Shown here: positions 1 through 7,448 of the stretch, piece after piece
How positions within the stretch are numbered: position 1 is the first letter of the stretch
How the letters are laid out: every line of letters begins with the position of its first letter
Assembly: GCF_014650915.1 (NCBI RefSeq)
Contig: NZ_BMVW01000006.1
Coordinates: 15,811 to 79,810, forward strand
Direction: 5' to 3'
Source: Streptomyces poonensis
Lineage (GTDB): Bacteria > Actinomycetota > Actinomycetes > Streptomycetales > Streptomycetaceae
DNA length: 64,000 bases
Notes under the pieces: generated by a model
Told to the model about the DNA's origin: nothing
What the model saw: only the letters and a program-made list of their open reading frames with translations
The model's database searches: none
Translations under genes and position numbers: made by a program

Positions 1-36
1 CCCTCGGTCTTCTGCCCCACCGCGCTGTTGGGTGGT

Positions 37-738
37 TCAGGGGCGGTCGTCCCGCTTCGCATCCTCCTCCTCGGCCTCCTTGGCCTGGACCTCGGGATCG
101 AGGACGGACTGACCGCTGCCGTCCACGGAGGTGAGACGGCCCGCGTCGGGTACCTCGGTCGCGGCGGGGGGCTCGACCAGCCAGTCGGGGTTGGCCTGCT
201 TGTCCCACCACTTCCAGGCGGCGACGGCACCGCCCGCGAGGACGCCCAGCACCAACAGTCCCTTGGCGAGACGGGCGGCCCTGGCTCGCCGCTCGTGCCG
301 TCGGACCAGTTTCTGGATCTCCCTGGGCGACACCTGCCCGCGCAGCGCCGCCAGCGCCGCGGCGCCGCGGGAGGCGGCCTCCTCCCGGACGGGCCCGGCC
401 GCGGCCATGGCCCGCTCCACGCGGGGGCCGGTGAAGTCAGCGGCCTGGCGGGCCGCCTTACGGGTGCGGACGGCCGCCTCGTGGGCTGCCTGGTCGACCT
501 TCGGCGGCACATGGGTGAGGGCCTGCTCCAGGCGCGGCACCACATGGGTGCCGTACTGGAGTCGTGCCTGCTCCGCGGCCTGCGACACCTTGGGCGCGAG
601 CCGCACACGTGCCTCGTGCGAGTAGTGAGCGGCCCTGTCCTTGGCCGTGTCGGCGTAGGGCGCCACCACTTCCGCGGCGTGCCGCACGCTGTCCTTCGCC
701 GACTCGGCCGCTGCGCGCACGCTGTCTTTGCGTGTCAC
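37..738 (-). CDS. DUF5324 family single-pass membrane protein
   Basis: This 233-residue protein has no known enzymatic role; I recognise it as the DUF5324 family of Streptomyces. Residues 1-150 are Ala/Arg/Glu-rich and look like amphipathic helix or coiled coil. One hydrophobic stretch at about 158-178 (AKGLLVLGVLAGGAVAAW) is followed by an acidic tail ending in DAKRDDRP, so it is probably a single-pass membrane protein with a long charged helical domain. I chose the GTG at 738 because a strong GAGGAGGAG ribosome site lies just upstream; the reading frame continues far beyond it without coding character. It is transcribed divergently from the cyclophilin gene. Function is unassigned. Confidence 0.75.
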   Translation of the reverse strand: MTRKDSVRAAAESAKDSVRHAAEVVAPYADTAKDRAAHYSHEARVRLAPKVSQAAEQARLQYGTHVVPRLEQALTHVPPKVDQAAHEAAVRTRKAARQAADFTGPRVERAMAAAGPVREEAASRGAAALAALRGQVSPREIQKLVRRHERRARAARLAKGLLVLGVLAGGAVAAWKWWDKQANPDWLVEPPAATEVPDAGRLTSVDGSGQSVLDPEVQAKEAEEEDAKRDDRP

Positions 739-1188
739 GGGATCCTCCTCCTCGGTGGCGTACGGTAATCGACTTTCCACCCTTTTACGGATCATGCCTG
801 CCCCAACGCTGTCGGGCATGTGAGGGCGGGCATCCGGGTGGGGAGTCCGGGTGGGCGTCCGGGCCCTGGCCGACACCCCCGGGCGGATCGGTGCGGATCT
901 GCGTGCTGTGGCTGGGAGGCCGATGGGCTGCCGGGGAGGCCGACCGTGGCAGGCGATCACCTGCGATAGCGGATGAATACGGGGCAACGGGCGCTTGTCG
1001 ACGACAATGCCACGGATCGACGGGACGCGCTGCCGTCCTGCCCGACTCGACTGGTTTTCACGGAGCAGGCCCGGCAACGTGCGCGTGAGCGCGAGCCTCG
1101 GATGTTCGCCCGGATGTGGCCGCCGGGCGACGCCGGGCGCGGTCCGTGCGAGGATCGGGGAGTCACAGAGGACAACGGAAGGCAGATC
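739..1188. other. 450-bp divergent intergenic region, no gene supported
   Basis: This gap separates the divergent DUF5324 and cyclophilin genes. Open frames crossing it have Arg/Pro/Ser-rich translations typical of shadow frames. It should hold both promoters. A relatively AT-rich patch lies around 765-795, just upstream of the leftward gene, but I cannot point to a confident -35/-10 pair. Confidence 0.5.
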
Positions 1189-1722
1189 GTGGCTGAGCAG
1201 CTCTACGCCACCCTGAAGACCAACCACGGCGACATCGAGGTGCGGCTGCTGCCGAACCATGCGCCCCAGACGGTCCGTAACTTCGTCGAGCTCGCCAAGG
1301 GCGAGCGTGAGTGGGTCAACCCGGCCACCGGCCAGAGGTCCACGGACAAGCTCTACGACGGTACGGTCTTCCACCGGGTGATCAGCGGATTCATGATCCA
1401 GGGCGGCGACCCGCTGGGCAACGGCACCGGTGGCCCCGGCTACCAGTTCAAGGACGAGTTCCACCCGGAGCTCCGCTTCGACAAGCCCTACCTGCTGGCC
1501 ATGGCGAACGCCGGTCCGGGCACCAACGGATCGCAGTTCTTCATCACCGTCGCCCCGACGGCCTGGCTGACCGGCAAGCACACCATCTTCGGCGAGGTCA
1601 CCGACGCGGCCAGCCAGAAGGTCGTGGACACCATCGCCGGTACCCAGACCAACCCGCGCACCGACCGCCCGGTCAACGACGTGGTCATCGAGTCGGTCGT
1701 CGTGGAGACCCGCGAGGGCTGA
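1189..1722 (+). CDS. ppiA: peptidyl-prolyl cis-trans isomerase, cyclophilin type
   Basis: It catalyses cis-trans isomerisation of prolyl peptide bonds. The 177-residue chain is a bare cyclophilin domain with no signal peptide, so it is cytoplasmic. Diagnostic motifs are FHRVISGFMIQGGDP (the catalytic Arg and substrate pocket), GSQFFIT, and the Trp of TAWLTGKHTIFGEV that belongs to the cyclosporin-binding pocket. I chose the GTG at 1189, giving VAEQLYATLKTNHGDIEV, because the family begins at this beta strand; a longer frame upstream to 973 encodes Arg-rich sequence and is unlikely to be translated. The length matches the short actinobacterial cyclophilins. Confidence 0.93.
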   Translation: MAEQLYATLKTNHGDIEVRLLPNHAPQTVRNFVELAKGEREWVNPATGQRSTDKLYDGTVFHRVISGFMIQGGDPLGNGTGGPGYQFKDEFHPELRFDKPYLLAMANAGPGTNGSQFFITVAPTAWLTGKHTIFGEVTDAASQKVVDTIAGTQTNPRTDRPVNDVVIESVVVETREG

Positions 1723-1869
1723 CCTCGGACCGGGCCGTCCCCCGACGGGGCCGGTGCCCGAAGGGAACCATTCGCCCCGCCCAGCCGTAAGGATGGGCGG
1801 GGCGCGGCGCTGCGTGGACAGAACCTCGTGCGCCCGCCGTGTGCCGACGTACGGAGATGAGGGGACCCC

Positions 1870-2784
1870 ATGGACCAGGCGCCAGGCAGCCCGCACGGCC
1901 CGCAGGGCCCGGGACCGCAGGACGCCCACAGCCTGCCCGGCTGCTACCGGCACCCGGACCGTGAGACCGGGGTGCGCTGCACCCGATGCGAGCGTCCCAT
2001 CTGCCCCGAGTGCATGGTGAACGCCTCGGTGGGCTTCCAGTGCCCCGAGTGCGTCCGCACCGGCTCCGGTACGGGCCACGCCCCGGACGCCTCCCGGCCC
2101 CGTACGCTCGCGGGCGGCACCGTCTCCTCCGATCCCCGCCTGGTGACCAAGGTCCTGCTGGGGATCAACCTGCTCGTCTTCCTGGTCCAGCTCTCGCTGG
2201 GCGACGACTTCACCGACCGCTTCGACCTCCTCGGCCGCGCCTACGTTCCGTGGCTGGGAGGGCTCGAGGGCGTCGCGGAAGGACAGTGGTACCGGCTGCT
2301 GACGGCGATGTTCCTGCACGGCAGCTATATGCACATCGCGTTCAACATGCTCAGCCTGTGGTGGATCGGCGGTCCTCTGGAGGCGGCGCTCGGCCGGGCC
2401 CGCTATCTCGCCCTCTATCTGGTCTCGGGCCTGGCGGGGAGCGCGCTCACCTATCTGCTGGACGAGCCCAACCAGCCGTCGCTGGGCGCCTCCGGTGCGA
2501 TCTTCGGACTGTTCGGCGCGACGGCCGTGCTCATGCGGCGCCTGCGCTACGACATGCGACCGGTGATCATCCTCCTGGTGATCAACCTGATCTTCACCAT
2601 CGGGTGGCACAACACCATCGCCTGGGAGGCGCACATCGGCGGCCTGGTCGGCGGTGTCCTCATCGGCTACGCGATGGTGCACGCGCCGCGCGAGCGGCGG
2701 GCGTTGGTCCAGTACGGCGCCTGCGCGCTGGTCCTGGCCGCGGTGGTGGTCCTGACCGTGATCAGGACGGTCCAGCTCACCTGA
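1870..2784 (+). CDS. rhomboid family intramembrane serine protease with N-terminal zinc finger
   Basis: It is an intramembrane protease that cleaves transmembrane helices. Of its 304 residues, about 25-61 form a Cys/His finger of B-box type (C25, H28, C37, C40, C45, C48, C58, C61). The rhomboid domain follows from about 91 with six or seven membrane helices, the HGSYMHIAFNM signature (150-160), the nucleophile S209 in LGASGAIFG and H255 in EAHIGG. The catalytic pair is intact, so it should be active. Its substrate is unknown; the position beside crgA and the sortases suggests an envelope role, which is inference. The ATG follows a purine-rich stretch (ATGAGGGGACCCC) that can serve as ribosome site. 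Confidence 0.93.
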   Translation: MDQAPGSPHGPQGPGPQDAHSLPGCYRHPDRETGVRCTRCERPICPECMVNASVGFQCPECVRTGSGTGHAPDASRPRTLAGGTVSSDPRLVTKVLLGINLLVFLVQLSLGDDFTDRFDLLGRAYVPWLGGLEGVAEGQWYRLLTAMFLHGSYMHIAFNMLSLWWIGGPLEAALGRARYLALYLVSGLAGSALTYLLDEPNQPSLGASGAIFGLFGATAVLMRRLRYDMRPVIILLVINLIFTIGWHNTIAWEAHIGGLVGGVLIGYAMVHAPRERRALVQYGACALVLAAVVVLTVIRTVQLT

Positions 2785-2805
2785 CGACCGGCCGGCCGGC
2801 CCTCG

Positions 2806-3005
2806 TTGTCCACAGACGGTGGCCGATCTTGTGCACACTGTGCGGGAACAGGTGTGCCCCCTGCCGCTCACCCGTGTTTTCCCAGGTGAGGCAGGGGGCG
2901 AACAAGTCTGCGGCTGACGGTAGGTCTGTCGTATCGGCGTCAACGCCGGAACGGTTATCCACAGATCGTCGTTCTTTTCCCCATGTGGAAAACGCCTGTG
3001 GATAA
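2806..3005. promoter_or_regulatory. DnaA-box cluster between rhomboid gene and crgA
   Basis: Within 200 bp there are two exact E. coli-type boxes in opposite orientation, TTATCCACA at 2955-2963 and TGTGGATAA at 2997-3005, and one exact Streptomyces-type box TTGTCCACA at 2806-2814. Weaker candidates are TTGTGCACA at 2829-2837 (one mismatch) and TGTGGAAAA around 2985. The region lies between two convergent genes and carries no open frame of its own. Such clusters outside oriC can titrate DnaA. The boxes are seen directly; binding is inferred. Confidence 0.65.
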
Positions 3006-3074
3006 CTCAGTGGACAGCCGTGGGCAGAGCTCGCGGACACCCCTGGTCAGGCGGTGTTCACCAGCGGGCGACCG

Positions 3075-3329
3075 TCACTTCCACTGCGTGGAGACACCGA
3101 ATCCGGCCGCGATGAAACCGAAGCCGACCACGATGTTCCAGTTGCCGAGCGAGTCGATGGGCATCGAGCCGTCGGTCACGTAGAAGACGACGATCCAGGC
3201 GAGGCCGATGAGGAACAGGGCCAGCATGACCGGGGCGACCCAGCCGCGGCTGCTCAGCTTGATGTTCGCGACCTGCTTGGACGGCGGCGGCGTGTAGTCG
3301 GCCTTCTTGCGGATACGTGACTTCGGCAC
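3075..3329 (-). CDS. crgA: cell division protein CrgA
   Basis: CrgA is a small actinobacterial membrane protein of the divisome that modulates FtsZ-ring assembly and interacts with septal penicillin-binding proteins. The 84-residue chain has a basic N-terminus (PKSRIRKKADYTPPP), then two membrane helices, about 31-51 (APVMLALFLIGLAWIVVFYV) and 61-80 (WNIVVGFGFIAAGFGVST), the standard topology and length of the family. The GTG at 3329 begins VPKSRIRKKADY. Together with the downstream pbp/rodA cluster and the flanking DnaA boxes it places cell division control next to the origin. Confidence 0.95.
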   Translation of the reverse strand: MPKSRIRKKADYTPPPSKQVANIKLSSRGWVAPVMLALFLIGLAWIVVFYVTDGSMPIDSLGNWNIVVGFGFIAAGFGVSTQWK

Positions 3330-3471
3330 GAGGGTCTCTCCTGTCGATGCGCTGCGTGGCCGCGCAGAGAACTGGGGCGGGTGCCGGGGGCAGGTTACAA
3401 GGGGACACTGAGTGCCCTCCGGGCGTCCGTTAGCGTAGTGCTTCCGCGGCGCCGAAGGAGATAAGGGTACG

Positions 3472-4383
3472 TTGAGCAATTCCGCCGACACACCCGGGGT
3501 GGAGCCGGACGGCTCGCCCGCGACGGGTCCCGCACGCTCTCCGGGCCCGGGTGCCACAGGTTTTCCCGCCCCCGGCGCAGACCTCCGGGGCGCCGTCCCC
3601 GCGGCCGCCGGTACGGAATCCGGTCCGCCGGCCCGGCGGCGTTTCCCGCCCGTCCGCATCCTCACCGTCGCCGTGTTCGCGCTCGCCGGCCTCATCTTCT
3701 TCACCAGCTTCAACACGGCCAAGGGCACCGACATCCGCACCGACGCCTCCCTGCTGCGGCTCTCCGACCTCATTCACGAGCGCAGCCAGGAGAACGGCCG
3801 GCTGGAGGACTCCAACGCCTCCCTCCGCGACGACGTCGAGGCCCTCGCCGAGCGCGACGACGGCAGGACGCGGGCCGACGACTACCGGCTCGAGGGTCTG
3901 GAGAAGGAGGCGGGAACCCAGAAGGTCACGGGCGAGGCGATCACGGTCACGCTCGACGACGCCCCGCCGGACGCCACCGCCAAGCTGCCCGGCTACCCCG
4001 AGCCCCAGCCCGACTACCTGGTCATCCACCAGCAGGACCTGCAGGCCGTGGTGAACGCCCTGTGGGAGGGCGGAGCCGAGGGCATCAAGGTCATGGACCA
4101 GCGGCTGATCTCCACCAGCGCCGTGCGCTGCGTCGGCAACACCCTGATCCTCCAGGGCCGCGTCTACTCGCCGCCGTACACGATCCAGGCGGTCGGCGAC
4201 CCCGAGAAGCTCCAGCAGGCGCTGTCCGCCGCGCCCGCGATCCAGAACTACATGGTGTACGTCAACGTCTACGGCCTCGGCTGGAAAGTCACCGAGGACG
4301 GAACGGTGACTCTCCCCGGGTACTCCGGCACAGTGGACCTGCACTACGCCGAACCCGTCGAGCAGGACGAGCAAGGCGAGTAG
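3472..4383 (+). CDS. DUF881 family membrane-anchored protein
   Basis: This 303-residue protein belongs to DUF881, found next to crgA/sortase genes in actinobacteria; its molecular role is unknown. Residues 1-60 are Pro/Gly-rich and cytoplasmic, one helix at about 62-82 (ILTVAVFALAGLIFFTSF) anchors it, a Glu/Arg-rich coiled coil follows (about 95-145), and the C-terminal half is the DUF881 fold. The TTG start at 3472 is supported by GAAGGAG about 12 nt upstream; no ATG or GTG lies nearby in this frame. It leads the sortase gene set, 41 bp before the first sortase, so co-transcription is likely. Confidence 0.85.
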   Translation: MSNSADTPGVEPDGSPATGPARSPGPGATGFPAPGADLRGAVPAAAGTESGPPARRRFPPVRILTVAVFALAGLIFFTSFNTAKGTDIRTDASLLRLSDLIHERSQENGRLEDSNASLRDDVEALAERDDGRTRADDYRLEGLEKEAGTQKVTGEAITVTLDDAPPDATAKLPGYPEPQPDYLVIHQQDLQAVVNALWEGGAEGIKVMDQRLISTSAVRCVGNTLILQGRVYSPPYTIQAVGDPEKLQQALSAAPAIQNYMVYVNVYGLGWKVTEDGTVTLPGYSGTVDLHYAEPVEQDEQGE

Positions 4384-4424
4384 TCGAGCGAGGCGGAAAG
4401 TCCAGGCCCGGTCAGGAGCCGCCG

Positions 4425-5078
4425 GTGCGCGTGATCGTCAGGACCGTCAGCGAGCTGTGCATCACCGTCGGGGCACTGATCGTGCTCTTCGTGGCCTATG
4501 TGCTGTTCTGGACCGGCGTGAACGCCGACAGCGAGCGGGACCACCAGACCGAGCTGCTGAAGCGGCAGTGGGCGAAAGGCGGCACGGAACAGGCGCCCGT
4601 GCCCTACCGGAACGGCAGGCCCTTCGCCCTCATGTACGTCCCGCGTCTTGGTTTCACGTGGAACATGCCCGTGCTCGAAGGAACCGGGACGAACACCCTG
4701 AAGAAGGGCCTCGGTCATTACACGGTGACGGCCCGGCTCGGACAGGAAGGGAACTTCGCGGTCGCCGGCCACCGCCGCACGTACGGCGATCCGTTCAAGG
4801 ACTTCCCCGAGCTGCGCCGCGGCGATGCGGTGGTGCTGACCGACGGGACGACCTGGTTCACGTATCGGATCGACAAAGGCCCGTACAAAACAGTGCCCAC
4901 GGACATCGAGGTGATCGATCCTGTACCCCGCGCGTCCGGATACACCCGCCCCGGCCGCTATCTGACGCTCACCACCTGCGATCCGGAGTGGGGGCACAGT
5001 CATCGGCTGATCGTGTGGGCGGAGTTGCGTTCCACACAGCCTGTGGACACCGGGAAACCAGAGGCGCTGCGCCGTTAG
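4425..5078 (+). CDS. class E sortase (first of three)
   Basis: A membrane-bound transpeptidase that would link secreted proteins to the cell wall. The 217-residue chain has one N-terminal helix (about 8-30), then a sortase beta-barrel with the catalytic triad H116 (AGHRRTYGDPF), C185 (LTLTTCDPE) and R194 (HRLIVWAE). The GTG at 4425 has AGGAG seven bases upstream. Unlike the next two it lacks a long cytoplasmic tail. An imperfect parS palindrome falls inside the gene at 4651-4664. Class E sortases prefer LAXTG-type signals; its own substrate is not visible here. Confidence 0.93.
   Translation: MRVIVRTVSELCITVGALIVLFVAYVLFWTGVNADSERDHQTELLKRQWAKGGTEQAPVPYRNGRPFALMYVPRLGFTWNMPVLEGTGTNTLKKGLGHYTVTARLGQEGNFAVAGHRRTYGDPFKDFPELRRGDAVVLTDGTTWFTYRIDKGPYKTVPTDIEVIDPVPRASGYTRPGRYLTLTTCDPEWGHSHRLIVWAELRSTQPVDTGKPEALRR
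4651..4664. promoter_or_regulatory. parS-like palindrome inside sortase gene, one mismatch
   Basis: GTTTCACGTGGAAC differs from the parS consensus GTTTCACGTGAAAC at one base. Streptomyces parS sites near oriC occur inside genes as well as between them. Two exact copies lie in this window at 38344 and 38403, which raises the chance that this one is also bound by ParB. Confidence 0.6.
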
Positions 5079-5130
5079 TCTGTTGGTGCACGGCCTGAGT
5101 CCGGCGCCGTGACGTGAGGGAAGGGACGGC

Positions 5131-5292
5131 ATGTACGGCTGGATCTGGCGGCGTCTGCCGGGGAACGTTTGGATCAGGGCGCTGATCTCCGTGGTGCTGG
5201 TGCTCGCCGTGGTCTACGTCCTCTTCCAGTACGTCTTTCCCTGGGCCGAGCCCCTGCTGCCCTTCAACGATGTGACGGTGGACGACCAGTGA
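5131..5292 (+). CDS. 53-residue single-pass membrane protein of the sortase cluster
   Basis: A short gene encoding MYGWIWRRLPGNVWIRALIS then a hydrophobic helix (VVLVLAVVYVLFQYVFPWA) and a short acidic tail ending DVTVDDQ. The ATG has a GAAGGGACGG ribosome site upstream. Its last codons overlap the GTG of the amidotransferase gene by 4 nt, which indicates translational coupling. The basic N-terminus and acidic C-terminus predict cytoplasm-in orientation. I know no function; its fixed place between a sortase and an amidotransferase suggests an accessory role in that set. Confidence 0.75.
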   Translation: MYGWIWRRLPGNVWIRALISVVLVLAVVYVLFQYVFPWAEPLLPFNDVTVDDQ

Positions 5293-5963
5293 GCGCGCGC
5301 ATCCTCGTCGTGGACAACTACGACAGCTTCGTCTTCAACCTGGTCCAGTACCTGTACCAGCTGGGCGCCGAGTGCGAGGTGCTGCGCAACGACGAGGTGA
5401 CCACCGCGCACGTGCGTGGGGGCACCTCCCGCTCGAGCGAAGCCGAGAGTGGGGGAGACTTCGACGGCGTCCTGCTCTCGCCCGGCCCGGGCACGCCCGA
5501 GGAGGCCGGCGTCTGCGTCGACATGGTCCGCCACTGCGCGGCCACCGGGGTGCCCGTCTTCGGGGTCTGCCTCGGGATGCAGTCCATGCAGGTGGCGTAC
5601 GGCGGTGTCGTGGACCGGGCGCCGCAGCTGCTGCACGGCAAGACCTCGCCCGTCGAGCACGAGGGCCGGGGCGTCTTCGCGGGGCTTCCCTCGCCCTTCA
5701 CCGCGACCCGCTACCACTCGCTGGCCGCCGAGCCCGCGACCGTCCCGGCCGAGCTGGAGGTCACGGCCCGCACGCACGACGGCATCATCATGGGCCTTAG
5801 ACACCGGGAACTGCCGGTCGAGGGCGTGCAGTTCCACCCCGAGTCGGTGCTGACCGAGCACGGTCACCGGATGCTGGCCAACTGGCTGGCGGAGTGCGGT
5901 GACGCGGGCGCCGTGGAGCGGTCGGCGGGGCTCGCCCCGGTGGTGGGCAGGGCCACGGCGTGA
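5289..5963 (+). CDS. TrpG/PabA-type glutamine amidotransferase with an in-frame repeat insertion
   Basis: A class I glutaminase of the anthranilate/aminodeoxychorismate synthase component II family, which releases ammonia from glutamine for a partner synthase. The 224 residues carry the nucleophile C94 (FGVCLGMQS) and H183/E185 (QFHPESVLTE), so the triad is complete, plus the SPGPGTPEEAG oxyanion segment. Residues about 42-57 (RGGTSRSSEAESGG) are translated from an interspersed hairpin repeat (5417-5457) and have no counterpart in the family; they lie in a loop before the FDGVLLSPGPG strand. No trpE/pabB gene is nearby. The GTG start overlaps the preceding gene and the stop overlaps the next GTG. 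Confidence 0.92.
   Translation: MSARILVVDNYDSFVFNLVQYLYQLGAECEVLRNDEVTTAHVRGGTSRSSEAESGGDFDGVLLSPGPGTPEEAGVCVDMVRHCAATGVPVFGVCLGMQSMQVAYGGVVDRAPQLLHGKTSPVEHEGRGVFAGLPSPFTATRYHSLAAEPATVPAELEVTARTHDGIIMGLRHRELPVEGVQFHPESVLTEHGHRMLANWLAECGDAGAVERSAGLAPVVGRATA
5417..5457 (+). repeat. interspersed hairpin repeat, copy 1, inside the amidotransferase gene
   Basis: The core GCTCGAGCGAAGCCGAGAG (5431-5449) is flanked by TGGGGGCACCTCCC and TGGGGGAG, so CTCCC...GGGAG can fold as a hairpin. The same 19-bp core occurs on the other strand at 57458-57476. I recognise this as a small repeat scattered through Streptomyces genomes, usually between genes. Here it is inside a gene and keeps the reading frame. 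Confidence 0.8.
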
Positions 5964-7345
5964 CGGCGCTGCGCCCCGAGCGTGACAGCTCCCCCTACGG
6001 CGGCGAGGCCGTGTCCGGGGGAGCCGACGCGTTCGAGGCGGAGGCCCTCCGGGCGGCGGTCGGGGAACTGTCCGATCCGCTGACCGACCCGCTGCCCGAG
6101 GAATACACGTCGCAGTGGTTCAGGCGGCGGCCGGGACAGCGCCGTACGAACGCGCAGCAGCCGCCCCAGGCCGCACCAAAGCCCTCGTACGACGACACGT
6201 ACGCGGACAGGTACTCGGTGCCGGGGTACGAGCACCCCACCGGTCTCCCGACCACCGACGAGACGGTACCGCTGCGGCTGGAGGACACCCGGCGCGCGGC
6301 CCGGTCCGGGCGTGCGGCCGGCCCCCGGCGCGCAGCCGAACCGCGGCGCGCGGCCGAGCCCCCACGCACGGCAGAGCCCCCGCGCACGGCCGAGGGCGCG
6401 AAAGCGTACATATCCACGCACGACACGGCGCCCACGGCCACCATGCCCGCGGTGTCCGCCCCGACCGAGGCCCGCGATGAGACCCCCGGCTCGCCCACCA
6501 CTGGCTCACCGGCCTCAGGAGGCGGCCGTGCGGCCCGTCGGAGGGCCGCCAAGCGGCAGGGGCGGCGAGGGGGCGCGGGAGGCCCGCAGGACGGCGAGAC
6601 GGCCACGGAAAGGCCCTCGACGGCCGCGCCCCGGTCCCGGGTGGAGGCCCGGCGGGCCGCACGGGCGCGCAGGCCCAGCGCCGGGACCATAGCCAGCCGG
6701 CTGATCGGCGAGGTGTTCATCACCACCGGTGTGCTGATGCTGCTCTTCGTGACGTACCAGCTGTGGTGGTCGAACATCCGGGCGCACGCCCAGGCCGGGC
6801 AGGAGGCCAGCAGCCTCCAGGAGGAGTGGGCGAGCGGCCGGCGCGCACCGGGGGCGTTCGAGCCGGGAGAGGGCTTCGCCATCCTGCACATCCCGAAGCT
6901 GGACGTGGTCGTCCCGATCGCGGAGGGCATCAGCAAGTCGAAGGTCCTCGACCGCGGCATGGTGGGCCACTACGACGAGAACAGCATCGAGACGGCCATG
7001 CCGGAGGACAAGACGGGCAACTTCGGGCTCGCGGGACACCGGAACACCCACGGGGAGCCCTTCCGGTACATCAACCGGCTCGAACCGGGCGATCCGATCG
7101 TGGTCGAGACGCAGGACACGTACTACGTCTACGACATGGCCTCCATCCTGCCGGTGACGAGCCCGTCCAACACCGCCGTGCTCAACCCGGTGCCGCCGGG
7201 CTCGGGCTTCACAAAGGCCGGCCGGTACATCACGCTGACGACCTGTACGCCGGAGTTCACCAGCAAGTACCGGATGATCGTCTGGGGCAAGATGGTCGAG
7301 GAACGGCCGCGCAGCGAAGGGAAACCGGACGCTCTCGTCCAATGA
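5960..7345 (+). CDS. srtE1: class E sortase with long Arg/Pro/Ala-rich cytoplasmic tail
   Basis: A 461-residue sortase. Residues 1-240 are a low-complexity charged tail rich in Arg, Pro, Ala and Glu, predicted cytoplasmic; a membrane helix at about 248-270 (GEVFITTGVLMLLFVTYQLWW) precedes the sortase barrel. The catalytic residues are H360 (AGHRNTHGEPF), C429 (LTTCTPEF) and R438 (SKYRMIVWGK). By synteny it corresponds to srtE1 of S. coelicolor, which with srtE2 anchors long chaplins and is needed for aerial growth; the assignment is from memory of gene order. The GTG overlaps the stop of the amidotransferase gene by 4 nt. A tandem 8-bp repeat starts directly after the stop codon. Confidence 0.9.
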   Translation: MTALRPERDSSPYGGEAVSGGADAFEAEALRAAVGELSDPLTDPLPEEYTSQWFRRRPGQRRTNAQQPPQAAPKPSYDDTYADRYSVPGYEHPTGLPTTDETVPLRLEDTRRAARSGRAAGPRRAAEPRRAAEPPRTAEPPRTAEGAKAYISTHDTAPTATMPAVSAPTEARDETPGSPTTGSPASGGGRAARRRAAKRQGRRGGAGGPQDGETATERPSTAAPRSRVEARRAARARRPSAGTIASRLIGEVFITTGVLMLLFVTYQLWWSNIRAHAQAGQEASSLQEEWASGRRAPGAFEPGEGFAILHIPKLDVVVPIAEGISKSKVLDRGMVGHYDENSIETAMPEDKTGNFGLAGHRNTHGEPFRYINRLEPGDPIVVETQDTYYVYDMASILPVTSPSNTAVLNPVPPGSGFTKAGRYITLTTCTPEFTSKYRMIVWGKMVEERPRSEGKPDALVQ

Positions 7346-7393
7346 GCACGTGAGTACGTGACCACGTGAGCACCCGAGCATGCGAGCACGTGA
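7346..7393 (+). repeat. six tandem 8-bp units between srtE1 and srtE2
   Basis: Units read GCACGTGA, GTACGTGA, CCACGTGA, GCACCCGA, GCATGCGA, GCACGTGA, starting on the base after the srtE1 stop codon. The only nearby ATG in the srtE2 frame (7380) is formed inside unit five, which argues against that ATG as the native start. Confidence 0.85.
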
Positions 7394-7448
7394 CAGCACG
7401 CACACGCACACAGAGCACGCGGTACCTGGAACAGACGGGGCAGATGCA

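Noticed and set aside
37..2943. A 968-codon open frame on the - strand across the rhomboid and cyclophilin genes
   Set aside because: Only the last 233 codons have coding character (DUF5324). The rest is Arg/Pro/His-rich antisense of the two clear + strand genes.
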